Shown: positions 43,223 through 55,834 of the stretch, piece by piece
How the letters are laid out: each line of letters opens with the position of its first letter
Numbering within the stretch: the stretch's first letter is position 1
From: Myrica gale
Lineage: Eukaryota; Streptophyta; Magnoliopsida; Fagales; Myricaceae
Length of the DNA stretch: 64,000 nucleotides
Reading direction: 5' to 3'
Assembly (NCBI GenBank): GCA_963930655.1
Contig: OZ005609.1
Span: forward strand, 9,902,501 to 9,966,500
Translations under genes and position numbers: made by a program
The notes under the pieces: generated by a model
Told to the model about the DNA's origin: nothing
The model's database searches: none
Seen by the model: only the letters and a program-made list of their open reading frames with translations

Positions 43223-45203
43223 TTTCTGGTTTAGTCTGTCATAGATATATTTAGTTGTTGTGACTTTTGTTGACAATTGGATGTTGTTGAACAATTTAGG
43301 TTTAGTCTATCATAGATGTATATGTCTAAGGTGGTACTTTTTTTAGGGAAGCCAGGAATTACCAGATAGTGAAAGAGCCACGATTTTGTATAATTTAGGT
43401 GGCTAAATTTTGTGGTTTATTCCATGTGGCTAAATTTCACATTGGTTTTGGTTCTGTTATGCCCCGTTTATCATGTGGCACTTTATTGACAATTCAGTAT
43501 GTATGTAATATTGATATGGCTACATGCAGTTGTTTTATGTTTCAATATGTATGTAATATTGACTGCTTTTCAAGTGTAATTTTTATTGAAAGCTACACGA
43601 GTTGGCCTTTTTTTGGTCACTTGAATGTTAATCTAGTATAACATATTGGTGTTTTGCATGATAATCAGGTATAACATATTGACAGAAAATGTATATGGAC
43701 ATAATATCATACATAGCTAATAATCCACAAAATATGTTTGAGACTAACATTAGTGACATCATACAAAAACATCAGTTACATCATGACATTAACATTAGTT
43801 ATATCAGCTTTGAAGAAGTACACGGTCCAGTGCTAAATAAGTGAGTAACTAAAATTTCAACAACAAGACACCAGTTGAACACCAATGCGGCCTTATAACC
43901 ACTCATCTGGATATTTGAGGCCTTTCTCACCACCTCAATCTATAGACGATGTTCTACAATCATAGTATCGATTTTGGCTCGATTTTGTAGCTTCAAATAA
44001 TCAATCTCTGTTCGATGTTACGCAACCAAATCCTCAATTTTTAAATGATGTTGTACGGTGATATTTGCCATATCTACTCCGTGTTGTTTTGACATTGCAA
44101 CGATAGATTCATTCTATCCTCGAAGCTCTCTCTAAATTGACTCCCAAGCAAATTGTTTGACAAGCGTCTGCCCATGCATTGTTTGAAGTTGCCAAATAAC
44201 CCTTTGTCCATACGGGCATATCGTGGGATCCCTCCATATAAAATAATTGCAATGACCTACATCCTACCGTGCAATTAATTGATTGTCAACTTCATTTAAA
44301 TTTAGTCAACCAATTAATTAACATATAAAATAAGGTCCATTATAACATAAAACTGTCAATTAGAGTAAGTTCATTACATCCACATTAAACTAATTGTTAA
44401 CTTCATTTAAATATAGTCAACCAATTAATTAAAATATTCAATATAGTAAACCAATTAATGCAAGTAACTTATAAACATTATAACGGAACATGGACCCTAT
44501 TTATAGTTCGACATTGACCCTAATAAATATGGTACCCATGTGGGACGACCATGGGGGGTTATTCCGTCTGATTTTAATTGTACTTTTTAACGGGGACGAT
44601 AATTGATAGTATTTGAAACTTAAAGGTCTCAAATCGTCGTTTTTGAAATAACGGGTACCAATGTGATTTTGCACCATAAATATGGAGCTAATTATGACTT
44701 TTTTCCTAAATTTGAAAAAAAAAATACACTTTATCGCCCATCAATTGTTGAGATTACGAAACTTTGAACCACGAATTATCAAATTCGTTATATTTCATCT
44801 ATTATACTTTTTCCGCTATAAATTAGAATAAAATTGATATTTTTCATTAGTAAAATGCGACTTTAACCTCACAAAAATGTAGCTGCAAAAAATATAAGAT
44901 AAAATCATTTTATTTATCTAAATTTATAATTTCCATTCAGATTAAGGAGAGGGATGTAAAGTGTATATAACTGGAAATTAAAAGTTAAAATATAAAGAAA
45001 TTGAAAATTGAAAATGTGTCAAGATCCTACTTGTTGATGGACAAAACGTGTGTTTTAACACAAAAAAATAATCACGAAAACGACCAACTACGGCTCTCTG
45101 ATCTAAATTAACCATCGATCGAGCTTAGATTCAAAGATAGAAAAATGAGCAAATTTTTGGTACCAACAACTAATAAAGAAGTGGCAGGTTGTAATTAGTA
45201 TAG
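43223..45203. other. AT-rich stretch downstream of the MULE
   Basis: No intact gene. On the - strand 44240-43880 holds broken frames (for example EIDYLKLQNRAKIDTMIVEH) that look coiled-coil and converge on the MULE frame, possibly a second MULE-borne gene. 44530-44700 contains GGGTACC motifs that could belong to the MULE terminus, but no inverted partner was established. Confidence 0.3.
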
Positions 45204-45449
45204 AATAATACATGAGTCCCAGGGGCGGAGAGAGGGGCGGGGGGCAGCCGCCCCCCTCAGTTGAAGGATTATCTCAGACTTACTAAAAAATCAGAAGCAT
45301 TACCACGGATACTGAAATTTTTCAGCAGTGATGAGTATGAGTATGACGTTGCCGTCACACTTCTGAATCTAAGATTGTGTGCTACTCTTGGCCTTGGGTT
45401 CTCAATTTCTTGGTCACCTGATTAAAGCCCATGGGACTCATGTATTATT
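45204..45449. repeat. Perfect 18-bp inverted repeat
   Basis: AATAATACATGAGTCCCA at 45204-45221 and its exact reverse complement at 45432-45449 enclose 210 bp. The left arm overlaps the start of the hAT-like element at 45220. Confidence 0.8.
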
Positions 45450-45914
45450 AGTAAATTATGATTCCAAGGACGTAGCTGCCTCACTGATGCCAGAATGAGA
45501 TGTTTTGGATCGACTTCGATTTTTCCGTATGATAAGGACTACGCAATTTTGTCTTCGTGGTCAAGGGAAGTCCATAGAGTTGCTCAATTTATCAGTGGCC
45601 GGCTCAGAAAGGGTCGTGTCGCGAGTTCCAGAATAATGGAAACACATTGCAGAGTCGGTGACCCCCGAAGTACACGCTACGTAACTTTCCAGTCTCGACA
45701 CAGATAAGCTAACCTTTCTAGTGAAACTCCATGAGAGGCCTTGGGTGTGTATAACCCCACTGAAATAAGCAGTGGGGCTGTACTGTAGCCTTTAAGCTAT
45801 CACTGGGTTATTCTGTAAAATTACTGCCCTATACAAAATTTTCCTTATACAAAATCCTTATCACGTACACAAAATTCTTGCCTTTTCTATACAAAATTTC
45901 TGGTTCCGCCACTT
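45220..45914. mobile_element. hAT (Tip100-like) non-autonomous element, degraded
   Basis: The left end CAGGGGCGGAGAGAGGGGCG faces the right end GGTTCCGCCACTT at 45914, the same terminal style as the elements at 3661 and 46350. An 8-bp target duplication is not clear (TACATGAG at 45209 and TACATGAC at 45915 are similar but offset by three bases). Interior non-coding. Confidence 0.55.
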
Positions 45915-46349
45915 TACATGACACCTTATAGGCAGTGGGACACAATCGATCTCAACTAGCAATAATAATAAATTCAAAGCTTCAAGTTCAAATCACGAGA
46001 ATCCCAACTTTTTGATTTAGCACGAGAAATCTATAGAGAATCTGAGAGGCGTGCAGTCCGTGAATACTACTTTGAAAACGAAGCACTGCAAGGCCTCTCG
46101 AAAGAAGGGCTTTGTATAATTATTGCTTTGTATTACATCAACTAGCAATAATATATGGAAGTTATGAAGAACCATATTTTTATTCTTTTTGTTGGGGACG
46201 CACGATTATCCTTATTCTTAGCAGCTGCCTTGGGACGCATGATCTTTTCAAAAGGTGAACAACCCAGAAAAATGGTCAACCTCTTCAAAATGTTACAAAG
46301 GATAGCCGGAACGATGTCACGTCCAGGTCTCGGGGAAATGATTAGGAGT

Positions 46350-47654
46350 CAAAGGCGGATCCAGGGGTGCGGCCCTGGGCGGCCGCCCCCATGGATCGGC
46401 CAAAATTAATTTTTACTTGTAAAATTTTTTTATTTTTTTATTTTTTATAATAAGTTGGTATGGGCTCAGGCCAACCTTAGTTTTAAGCTTGCATGACTTG
46501 GTTTTAAGTATGTATTGATTGATTCTACTTTCAGTAGCCTCGGCCGGTTAAAGGTGCTTGAGAAATCGTCAGATAATTTTTACTTCGCAAATGTGGACCT
46601 CCTTCTACGTGGACCTGGACCACCTGGTGCTAGAGAAATCAAGTCTTTTGAGTTTTGTTTTTCCTGTAAATGAGTATACGTGTATTTTAGTTATACATGC
46701 TGCCTCTTTATTACTTCTTTCTTTTAGTTTTTAAAGTATATTTTATTTGGAGTGGAAGATTTGACAATTTGATATTTGCATTTTAACTGGACATTGTGAG
46801 ACAACTGGTGCTTTGATCAAACCTAATTAATGTCTTTGCAGTTGAATACTAACGATGGTAAATCCCCTGGTAGCCTATACGACACTGCCAGTTTATTGAA
46901 CAATTTAGGCAATTTATAGTTAACAGCAAATTTTCCATACTATTATAGGAATTATAATGCAATACTTCTCAGTTATTTTTGTCCATACTATTTTTGTAGT
47001 ACTTGATACTGAAAATTCTAGTGTATATCCCCCTTGACTCTCAGCTCTCTCTTAATCTCATTATTTAGATTTTTTACGGTTTCAATTTTTGCAGGATACT
47101 CGAGATTTTACACTTGAAAATTGCTGGACCTTCGACCCCTAGTATGTCCTTCTATCCAAGATTCTCTCTCTACAATTAAGTAGAAAAATTCATTTATTTA
47201 GTATGCTAAAAATGCTTTAGGGTTTGAAATTTTGTGAGTTGTGAAATTGTTGGAGGATGAGATTGAATTGGTTTGGATATCTTAGGGCTATAGAGGTTTC
47301 TACCTAGAAATTTCTAATTTTTTTAATTTTTTTCGAAAATAAATAGAAATCCACTCATATTTTTGGGTCCCGATTTGTTTAGGATTTTTCATGCCCTTGA
47401 ATTCCGGTGGAGTTCCTGCTGCTCAAACTAACATTTTCTTATATATATATAAGATGCAAATTAGTAGGATCTAATTGCCACTTTCAGTCTTAGCAAATAG
47501 TATGTACGTGTATTTTAAAAATTTTGATGCTTTTAATCCTTAATTTTCGATATTTTAACTTTAAGACACTTTTTACATTACGTTGAAATTTTTTTTTTGT
47601 CATTTCGCCTTATGTATCCAACCCCCTTCAAATTGGATCCTGGATCCGCCACTG
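46350..47654. mobile_element. Non-autonomous hAT (Tip100-like) element with 8-bp target duplication
   Basis: CAAAGGCGGATCCAGGGG at 46350 faces CCTGGATCCGCCACTG ending at 47654. The flanks are TTAGGAGT (46342-46349) and TTAAGAGT (47655-47662), one mismatch. It is 1.3 kb and has no transposase frame. Its right 390 bp is the inverted counterpart of 3661-4075, and its left end matches the right end of the 3661-4535 element, so the two are length variants of one family. Confidence 0.85.
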
Positions 47655-47970
47655 TTAAGAGTCAAAGCTACCAATGGTCGACCATAGTTTAAATTCTCAT
47701 CACAACATTCTTCATGCGACTTGTTTCATCCGTGCGATGAGAGGCGGTTTTACGTATTTGAAAGTTGCCTAAAAGGTTTATTCCTGTGCGTTAAAATTAG
47801 ATCAAATCCAATCGAACTTGGTACACAAGAAGACTTGAGATTGATCCTCGTCATTTAATTAAAAAAAAGCCTCAAGGTTTAGATAAGAAAGCTGGTCCCT
47901 TTCTTTTGTGAACCTTTTCCAAAGTGCTCCTTCGGTCATTGTGAATATTACACCTAATAGGCTAATCTTA

Positions 47971-48159
47971 GAGGATGTTCGGTTAGAGTAAATTTTGAGA
48001 ATTTTTTGTGTTTTGAGAATTTTTAGGTGAGGTTAATTTTATTGGTATGCGTGTTGTAGATATTTGTATGTGGTGTTAAAAATGATGTTTGGTTGTAAAA
48101 AATTTTGTATTCTGAGAATTCTGAAAAATCCTGAGGATTCATACCAACCGAACACATCC
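47971..48159. mobile_element. PIF/Harbinger-type MITE with TTA duplication
   Basis: GAGGATGTTCGGTTAGAG at 47971 faces ATACCAACCGAACACATCC ending at 48159. TTA flanks both sides (47968-47970, 48160-48162). It is 189 bp with internal GAGAATTTT repeats. Confidence 0.72.
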
Positions 48160-48204
48160 TTAGTTGGCTTCCACACATATTTATAAATAAGCGTTATAAA
48201 CGGA

Positions 48205-48985
48205 GTCGATAGAATAGTAAGATTTTTAAGATTTTAATGGAATTGTGAATATTTATGTAGATTAGAATTTAATAAGTTTTTGTGTAAAGGTTGATGAAAA
48301 GTTTTAAAGATATTTAAGACATGTTCGTTTGTAAAAGTATTATAGCATATAAATGCATTCAACAAATTTGCAAAACGAACATCCAAAATCTAAAAAATTT
48401 ATACATAAACACCAATATATTTTACACAATCTCCAACAACTTTTTACACAAACTCCAATATATTTTTCAAAAAAAAATTATAATAAAATATTCTCTTTAT
48501 ACTTTTTCACTTAACTTCAATATTTATTATTGAATAATTATATCAAATCATCTCTCTCTACACATTTTTACAAACTCCAATCAAATTTAAATATCTTTAA
48601 AACTTTTTACTAACCTTTATACAAAAACCTATAAAATATCAATCTGCATAAATATTTATAATTCTATTAAAATCTTACAATTTTTTTAAAAAAGAACATC
48701 CCCTTAATTTTTATTGGCGTTTGTAAAAGGGTGTAGATAGAGATGATTTGATGTATTTGTTTAATAAAAAATATTGGATTTAAGTGAAAAATATAGAGAG
48801 AGGATATTTGTTATTTTTTTTAAAAAAGATATTGGAATTTGTGTAAAAAGTTGTTGAAGATTGTGTAAAAAGTATGAGTATTTGTATATGAATTTTTGAG
48901 ATTTTATATGTTCTTTTTGTAAATTTTATTATATACATTTGTATTTTAAAATATTTTTGCAAATGAATATACTCTAAATAGTGTT
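48205..48985. repeat. Overlapping long palindromes (MITE complex)
   Basis: 48205-48316 is inverted at about 48590-48690, and 48330-48540 is inverted at about 48715-48985. The two pairs interlock, giving foldback potential over nearly 800 bp. Short open frames on both strands here resemble each other only because of this symmetry. Related wording occurs at 25975-26250. Probably two nested AT-rich MITEs. Confidence 0.65.
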
Positions 48986-49019
48986 TGATTCTGTTATTTA
49001 AAATAATTTTTAGGGATAA

Positions 49020-49420
49020 ATACATTTTTCACCCATCAACTATCAAATCTATGACAAGTAGCCCTCTAAACTACTAATTTTGACATATTGCACCATCAAA
49101 CTACCAATGTTAGATACGTTGCACTCTAAAATACTCACTTTGACACATTACACCCTCTAACTATTAATTTTAAACACTTTGCACCCTCCATTTGACAATA
49201 ATACTCTCGAAAAATTAATTAATTGACAACAATATATTCAATATATGAAAAATGGGTCAAAATATTATCATCATTTTAGTTTAAATTTTTGATAAATTAT
49301 GTAAAGTGTTTAATATTGATAATTAAAAAATTTAATGTGTCAAAAATGATAAGTTAGAGGGTAAAGTCGGAAGGTGTGCAACCTATAATAATAGGTGAGT
49401 AAAAGATATATTTTTCCCTA
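49020..49420. repeat. Imperfect short tandem repeats, MITE-like
   Basis: Four to five diverged copies of a roughly 45-bp unit (TTGCACCCTCTAACTACTAATTTTGACACA-like wording) at 49040-49195, with an inverted partner near 49290-49390. Resembles the segment at 6950-7275. Confidence 0.45.
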
Positions 49421-50199
49421 CCTGTTAACCTTTTAGAACGGCGATGTTTGGTTGACGCCAGGACTTGGAGACTTGGCGTGGAAAGTGAGAGACAGAGACG
49501 TTCCGAATCCACCAAAAACAAGAAAAGATATAGGATGGAAAGTACAACACGCGCATGCAAAGAAACAAAAAAAAAGACCCCACCTTTTCCTTTTGGTAAA
49601 AGTCAATTTGGCACTGCCTCGGTTACTTTGGTACTATTTTAATCAAGTTCATGTAGAGAGGTTCCATGAACGTCCCTGATTTGACTGCCATCTAAGCACG
49701 ATGTTCCGTGATAGGAATTCTAATTATAAAGAAGTCACTCGTGGCTTCTTTATAGATCACATCGCCAGCCATAGCTCTTGCAATAACGAATGAAATTCAG
49801 CCGACATTTTTTGTTTTTGTTTTTGTCTTTTTGCAATGCAATAAATATTATAAATAAAGGGGAATTCAAGTACGCGGAGTCCGTTCCACTGTGCAATAAA
49901 AATTGTTCACTGACCACTTTACTAATTCGTAATTTCGTGCCCCCATGCAATAAAAAGGCGAACTGGGTTCCACCAATTTGACATTTGTTCCATTAAAATT
50001 CCTAGTTTCACAATTTATTTGTCGCCGATGCCGAAAGTAGGAGCGAAGTGAACATGGGTGTAGGCGTTGTAATTGGGTGTAGTAGTACTACACTCGTGCG
50101 TATACGGGCTAGACTTGGACAGGGCCAAGGGTGGCCCAGTCTTAAGCATAAGTTCTAGCCCACCCACGACAAACCTTGCACATTATATTAAGGGTGAGA
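49421..50199. other. Gene-free stretch
   Basis: No gene supported. A small hairpin (ATAAAGAAG / CTTCTTTAT) lies at about 49727-49754. Confidence 0.4.
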
Positions 50200-51090
50200 T
50201 TTTTATCCGCCGATATCTCGAATTCCGGTACCGGCACTGTTCTGAGTTCCGGCCACCGTATACCGATCGAAACCGGAGCCAGAACCAGTATAGGTATTTA
50301 AAAAATACTTGTACTGGGCATAATACCGATACCGATTTTTTTATTTTTTATTTTTTTAAAAAATAAAAAACGCACAGCTTTAGACTTGGCCAAAACTGTG
50401 TGTTTTGGCCTAGTCCAAAACGTGTGTTTTGCTCTAGACCAAAGCTGTGCTTTTTGTAATAGACCAAAACACACGTTTTGGTCTAGGGTTTTCAAAACCC
50501 ACACCCCCCGATACCCTTATTTCTCGCCTGAGTCGTCTCTGTCCTGCCCCTCTCCTTTCAAATTTGCCTCTCTCCGACCTCCGTCTCTCATTTCTCCTCC
50601 GCTCCCGGCCCTCCGACCTCCATTCTCCTTTCACTGCTGACAGATCTTAACTCTCAAACGCTCTCTCTTTGTCACTCTGACTCTCGAGCTCTCTCTCACA
50701 GACTCACAGTCTCACTCAACTCTCTCTCGGGTCGTCGCTATCTCCACTCACCTTCGAGTTTGAAAGTCGTCGGCCTCGGCCCTCTCATTCTCAGCCGAAT
50801 CACTCATCAATTCTCTCTCTCTCTCACTGATCACACTCACAGACTCACTCACTCTCACTATATCACAATAACATTCACAGATTCATTGCTTCTTCTTTTT
50901 TTTGTTCAATTTCATTTTGGTATCACTATTCATTATAATTTATCAGTTGTTCAATAATCATTTCTTCATTTTATTATCTATTATTACGAAAAAAAATTCT
51001 TTACAGGTTATTACAAAAAGGTTGTGTCGTGTGGTTACTGTTTAGTGCACTGCCATTGAGGTAAATTCACTAATTTTTCACTTATTTAGT
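50200..51090 (+). mobile_element. hAT-like 5' terminal region and leader (copy B)
   Basis: CCGGTACCGG and ACCGATACCGAT repeats (50220-50335) are followed by several direct and inverted copies of CCAAAACGTGTGTTTTG (50390-50485), a CT-rich leader (50520-50860), and CACTGCCATTGAGGTAAATT (about 51050). It matches 35585-36330 in order and in many words, so both come from one family. No intact transposase follows. Confidence 0.55.
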
Positions 51091-52849
51091 ATATTTTAAA
51101 TATATTAAACAACTGAAAATAAAGAGAGGTGTTACATTAAAGAGACTCAATCATCATGTCTACTGCTAGATTAGGAGATCTAGACAAGGCTTGAAGCTGC
51201 AATGGTGGAGATGGACTGCATCAACTCATCAAATGACAAATGGAAAGTGGTTTTGCATGAATTAAATGATTGGTAATGATTGCAATGCAATTCTATAGCT
51301 TTGACCGATTTTGTGAGTCAAAGGAAGAGGTGGCATGGGCTGAAAAGTGGGCTAGGCTAAATGGGGTGAGTTGAGGTCCAAATCCAAGTGGTTTTCAAGC
51401 CCAAAATCAACATATCCTATTTTCTAAGTTAAAAAATACCATGTCTTGCAAGAATTCAAGAAAATAATCTATAGGGTGCACGACATCTATTGACTTGAAA
51501 ATTAAGGGAGTAAAACAAAGCAAGCAAAAGGATTGAAGGAAAAATAAGGTTTTATAAGAAATTAGGGCTAAAACAAGCAACAAGGGTATTTTAGTATTTT
51601 CTAGCAATAAATATGGGCATGTTTGAGCACCAATTAATTGGGCTCAAAATTTTAGGTTTACTACTAAAAAATTCACCACATAATTTTTTATTATTATAAT
51701 ATTTATTAAAAATCTTCTCTCTCTTCATTTTTTCATCAACTCCCATAACATTTCTTTACTTTATAATATTTCTCAAACCCCAATACCCAAAATTTTAACC
51801 CTCAAACATACCCATAATTTTTTTAAATATTCAAGGTACTGAAATGAGTAAAATAAGTCATTGAATAAAAAAAACTTAAAAAGATAAGAAAGTGGATATT
51901 TTCTCATAATTTTTTGGATATGTAAAATTATTTTTAGGTATTTTCCCCTATTTTAAAACTAATAAAATAATTAAATCCTAAAGTAATATAAATACTATTT
52001 ATTATAATTAATTAAGCAAATTAGGATAAATAAGAATATTTAGAGGGTCGGGGTATTACATATTTGGATCAAACGGTATAAATGGCGACCAAGAAATTTG
52101 TAACTAGAGATGATTAACGATAGAAACGGTGCCAGTTTTGTATCTCTAAAGGTGATGTCTTATTTTTTAACCGATACTAGCAAAGAATAGTAACCGACCT
52201 TTTCAGTCCCGATTTGGCCAAAATCGGCACTGCTACTGCTTGAGTGGTGTCTCCTTTTTTGACACTGACAACAGTAGATAACAGTAATTGACCTTGCCGA
52301 TGTCGGTGTTGCCCGAAATGGGTGCACGTGTAACTGTTTGGGTCAGGCCTTATTGGGCTTTTTTTTTTAAAGTTCTTTGCATTTTTGAAGCATGTATTGG
52401 GCCCTTTTTGTGCCCATTTAAAACCTTTGTTAGTTCTTTTGGAGCTTTTTTTTGTGCATTTTTAAGGATTTCGAAATTTTCCCTGCTTTTATTCTTAAAA
52501 AAATGAAAATCTAACATTGTTTAATTTATTTTCTATACATCTTACATACTATAAAAATGAAGTTCAACATTTACATGCAAAAAAAATATTCAATAGTTAC
52601 ATGCCAAAAATACATTAAAAATGTAGGCTATTTTAACAAGTTCACCTTGCCTTTATAATCATATTAAACTATGATCATATTGGATTTGATGACCATTTTG
52701 TTTTCCTAATTTCCTCTCATATTCAAATTCAAAGTAAGCAACATAAATTAATAATATCAACATAAGCAACATAATATAATATCAAATATGACTACTAAGT
52801 AATAAAGAACACCATCATATCAACATTAAACAAAAGTCCAACTGTCCAA
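51091..52849. other. Repeat-rich gene-free stretch
   Basis: No gene. GAGGGTCGGGGTATTACA at about 52033-52050 is the kind of phrase that ends many plant gypsy LTRs, but its partner was not found. Around 52080-52330 are CGGTGCC / ACCGATACT-type words similar to hAT subterminal sequence. Confidence 0.35.
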
Positions 52850-53050
52850 GTGTCCAACATATTCAAACATAATCCAAATAAAACTGCATGTAATCTCTCA
52901 TAATTGTGAAATGGGACGAAATCCTAAACCGAAGCTCAAGATCATGAATCAGCACCACAAACTCATCATTCTCTACAATTATAAATGGGCACTCATCTAA
53001 TACAATTATCTTAGCAATCTTTCGCCTAATCTTCTTCTCATCAAACTTAA
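52850..53050 (-). pseudogene. hAT transposase fragment (N-terminal part of the hAT domain)
   Basis: On the - strand the frame reads FDEKKIRRKIAKIIVLDECP, then FIIVENDEFVVLIHDLEL and SHFTIMRDYMQFYLD, and stops. This is the conserved region following the BED finger in plant Ac/DAYSLEEPER-type transposases (family phrase: R..LA.MI..DE.PF..VE...F). The rest is missing. Upstream it breaks abruptly at TGTGACGCCC (53045), so something else inserted or recombined there. Confidence 0.65.
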
Positions 53051-55800
53051 CATGTGACGCCCAAGATTTCCTAATAAAAAGATAAAATGATTTAAATCCG
53101 TGTTTTATATTTCAAATTCAAAACATTATCTTTTAATTTGAAATTAGAGTTTTACCTCCTTTAAAATTTTCAAACGTTTTAAATTCCAATCGTTATTCAC
53201 ATTTTTAGAGTTTAAAAATTAATTTTTTTTAAATAAATTGGAAACACTTATATTTTTAGAAGTTAAAAGCAAGCGTGAGCCTTTAAGTTGAACGCTACTT
53301 TTAAAATTTGCATATCTCTTTTCATCCGTCAAGAAGAAAAAGAAAGGTTTTTCTTCCTTTCAACAACGTAGGTTAAATTTCTTGAAGCAAAATTAGGTAT
53401 TTTGAATTTTTTAATATTTTTTATTTTTATTAATCAAAAGTTTTATATGAGATAAATCATAGGGTGTCTAGGTTATGCCCTAATTATTTTATAGATTTTG
53501 AGACAATTTTGATGGGTTTTCTAGAGTAATCGAAATTCGAGTTTAGATAATGTTTAGGAAAATTTAGGTCTCTCATTTGAGTCGTAGACCTATCGATATT
53601 TTTATTGCCGATCATAGACTTAAAAAAATTATGACTTTTAGGTGGGTCGTACTGGACATCTGTAGGATTATTGAGTTAAAATTTCATAATATTTGGAGAT
53701 TTTTGTATGGTTTCAAAATTTGAAAGTTAAGCCTAGAAAAATCAGAAATGCCGATAAAGTCCCTAAGATACTGATTGGTTGGAGTTTTGAACCGGATGAC
53801 ATAGTTAGGCTTCGAATTTCGGTATGAAATTTATGGGTGTTTGTATAACATGATTAAACAACTTATTTTTATTTATAAATTTCAGGATTTAATGATATCG
53901 GTAGATATAGTTATGAATTTTGGAAGTCATGAGTGATGATTTATTCAGGGCATAGCTTGATTCTATGAACAGAGGTGAATGTCAATTTTACTGACCTAGT
54001 TGTAGGCGGACTTTGGTTATGAAATTTCATATATGTATAGTTAACATCTATATGAAGAACATAAGTTAATTTGGTTATTTTAGGGAAGCCCGAGATAGGT
54101 AAATTATATTTTAGAATCTAAACAGTGAATTTCATGTTTAATTCTATCAATCAGATTTAGGATTTTAATTATGGTTTCATTTGATCGTATTATAATAAGA
54201 TAAATTTTGTGTTGATAGGTGCTAAGTGAGAGATATTTTGCTTAAAGATCAAGGTAAGTGAGATTATTAAGCTAGAATTTTCAAATGATACTGAAGTGAT
54301 ATTTTTTTGAAATTGCATATTTTGTTAAAAACTCTCGGAGTTTTATGTGCATTACATTTATGATAAAACTTGTCAAAGATTATAGCATGAAATGTGTAAA
54401 CATGAGCATGTTTTTATGTTCAATGATATTACATAATGTTTTAAATGTTTAAATCAAAGCTATTTTACGTTCATTGTTATTTATGTTATGAACATTGTTA
54501 TTTATGTTATGTACATTGTGTCACATGCAAAGAATAGAAAGATGCAATGTTCAAAGTGATATTTATAGTAAGATATGTAATATATTTTCAAACCCTGAAG
54601 GCTCAAAGTTTACAGAGATAGCGTGTTGATATCAATTGCAACACATTGAATGCACCCATTTTTGGAAATAGAGTGATTTATTTTGTAGGTTTTTTTTCCA
54701 AGTGCACACTTGGACACACTTGCTAAGCCTTAGTAAGGGAGAATTATACCCAAAATATAGACTTAGGTTGGTTGGCCCCAGCTAAATAAAACCTACACAA
54801 CCCTGTCACATGGTAAAGTGACCCGCAATTATTGTCAAAGAGATTTCTTTTTATAGGAAAAATGGAGTAATTTCAAACTTATGAATAAACCAGGAGAAAT
54901 AGTATTCACAAAGAGAAAATAAAATCGTAATATATGCAATGAATGTAAAAATGAAAGATAAAAGTTACTGAATACAATTCAGATTCGTATTTTTGAATTT
55001 GAGAGTTCGAAATAAAATTAAAACATTAAGAATGAACATACATTTAAAGTAAATGACATTAAGTAAATTACGAAATGTAAAACACTGAAAGTAAAGAAAG
55101 CAAATTTGAATATGTAAATTGACTAGAAATGAAATCCAACTCAAGTTTATTGGATTAAGTAATATATTGTCATTACAACTCAAGTTTCAAGTTAAAAAAA
55201 GAAGAAGCAAGAAAACAAAATGGAACCAAAGAAAATTAAAGAATAAGAAACTTAATTCTAGTTCTGAGGAATTGAAATCCAAGACACTAGATTTATAAAA
55301 GCATAAAGAAAACTACATTTCTAAATACAAAAATTGTTGTTGCATATATACCTGACGGTTACACTCATATTTATTTTATTTTATTAAATGTATAAAAATA
55401 ATAATATTACATATATCCCTGACGATTATATTTAGGTAACGAGAGAATCTCGACGTTCAATTACTCATGTGGTGTTGTTACAAGGTGCAAAAACATATCG
55501 GTGGCCAGGCTGAGGCCGTGGCATATGGAAGAAAAACCACAAGCATAATTGAAAGATACAGACAAAAGGTAAAGTTTGGTTGCTTTAGCATTTATTTATT
55601 TATGGTATCTTGCCTTATCTTATCTCTTCAACGTACTAGATTAATAGTTATCACATTTTGATGGATTCAATTTCCTTGTAGCCTTTATAAGACTTTAATA
55701 GATGAAATAAAATGACAGAGAGAATTGTCATCGCAAAATTATGCTTGTGTTGGGAAACCCGATTCTTTTCAAAATAAACTATCATTCAGAACAATTTGTT
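53046..55800. repeat. AT-rich repeat, possibly LTR-derived
   Basis: It starts with TGTGACGCCCAAGATTTCC, typical of the first bases of plant gypsy LTRs, exactly where the hAT transposase fragment stops. No closing CA end, second LTR, primer site or coding domain was recognised, so the call is weak. A 16-bp tandem (ATGTTATGAACATTGT) occurs near 54480-54520. Confidence 0.25.
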
Positions 55801-55834
55801 AGTTGCCCTCAAAAAAATCAAATTCAAGAGAGAC

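Noticed and set aside
48321-49025. Two Ile/Tyr/Asn-rich frames on opposite strands that resemble each other
   Set aside because: Their likeness comes from DNA inverted repeats, not from shared protein ancestry.
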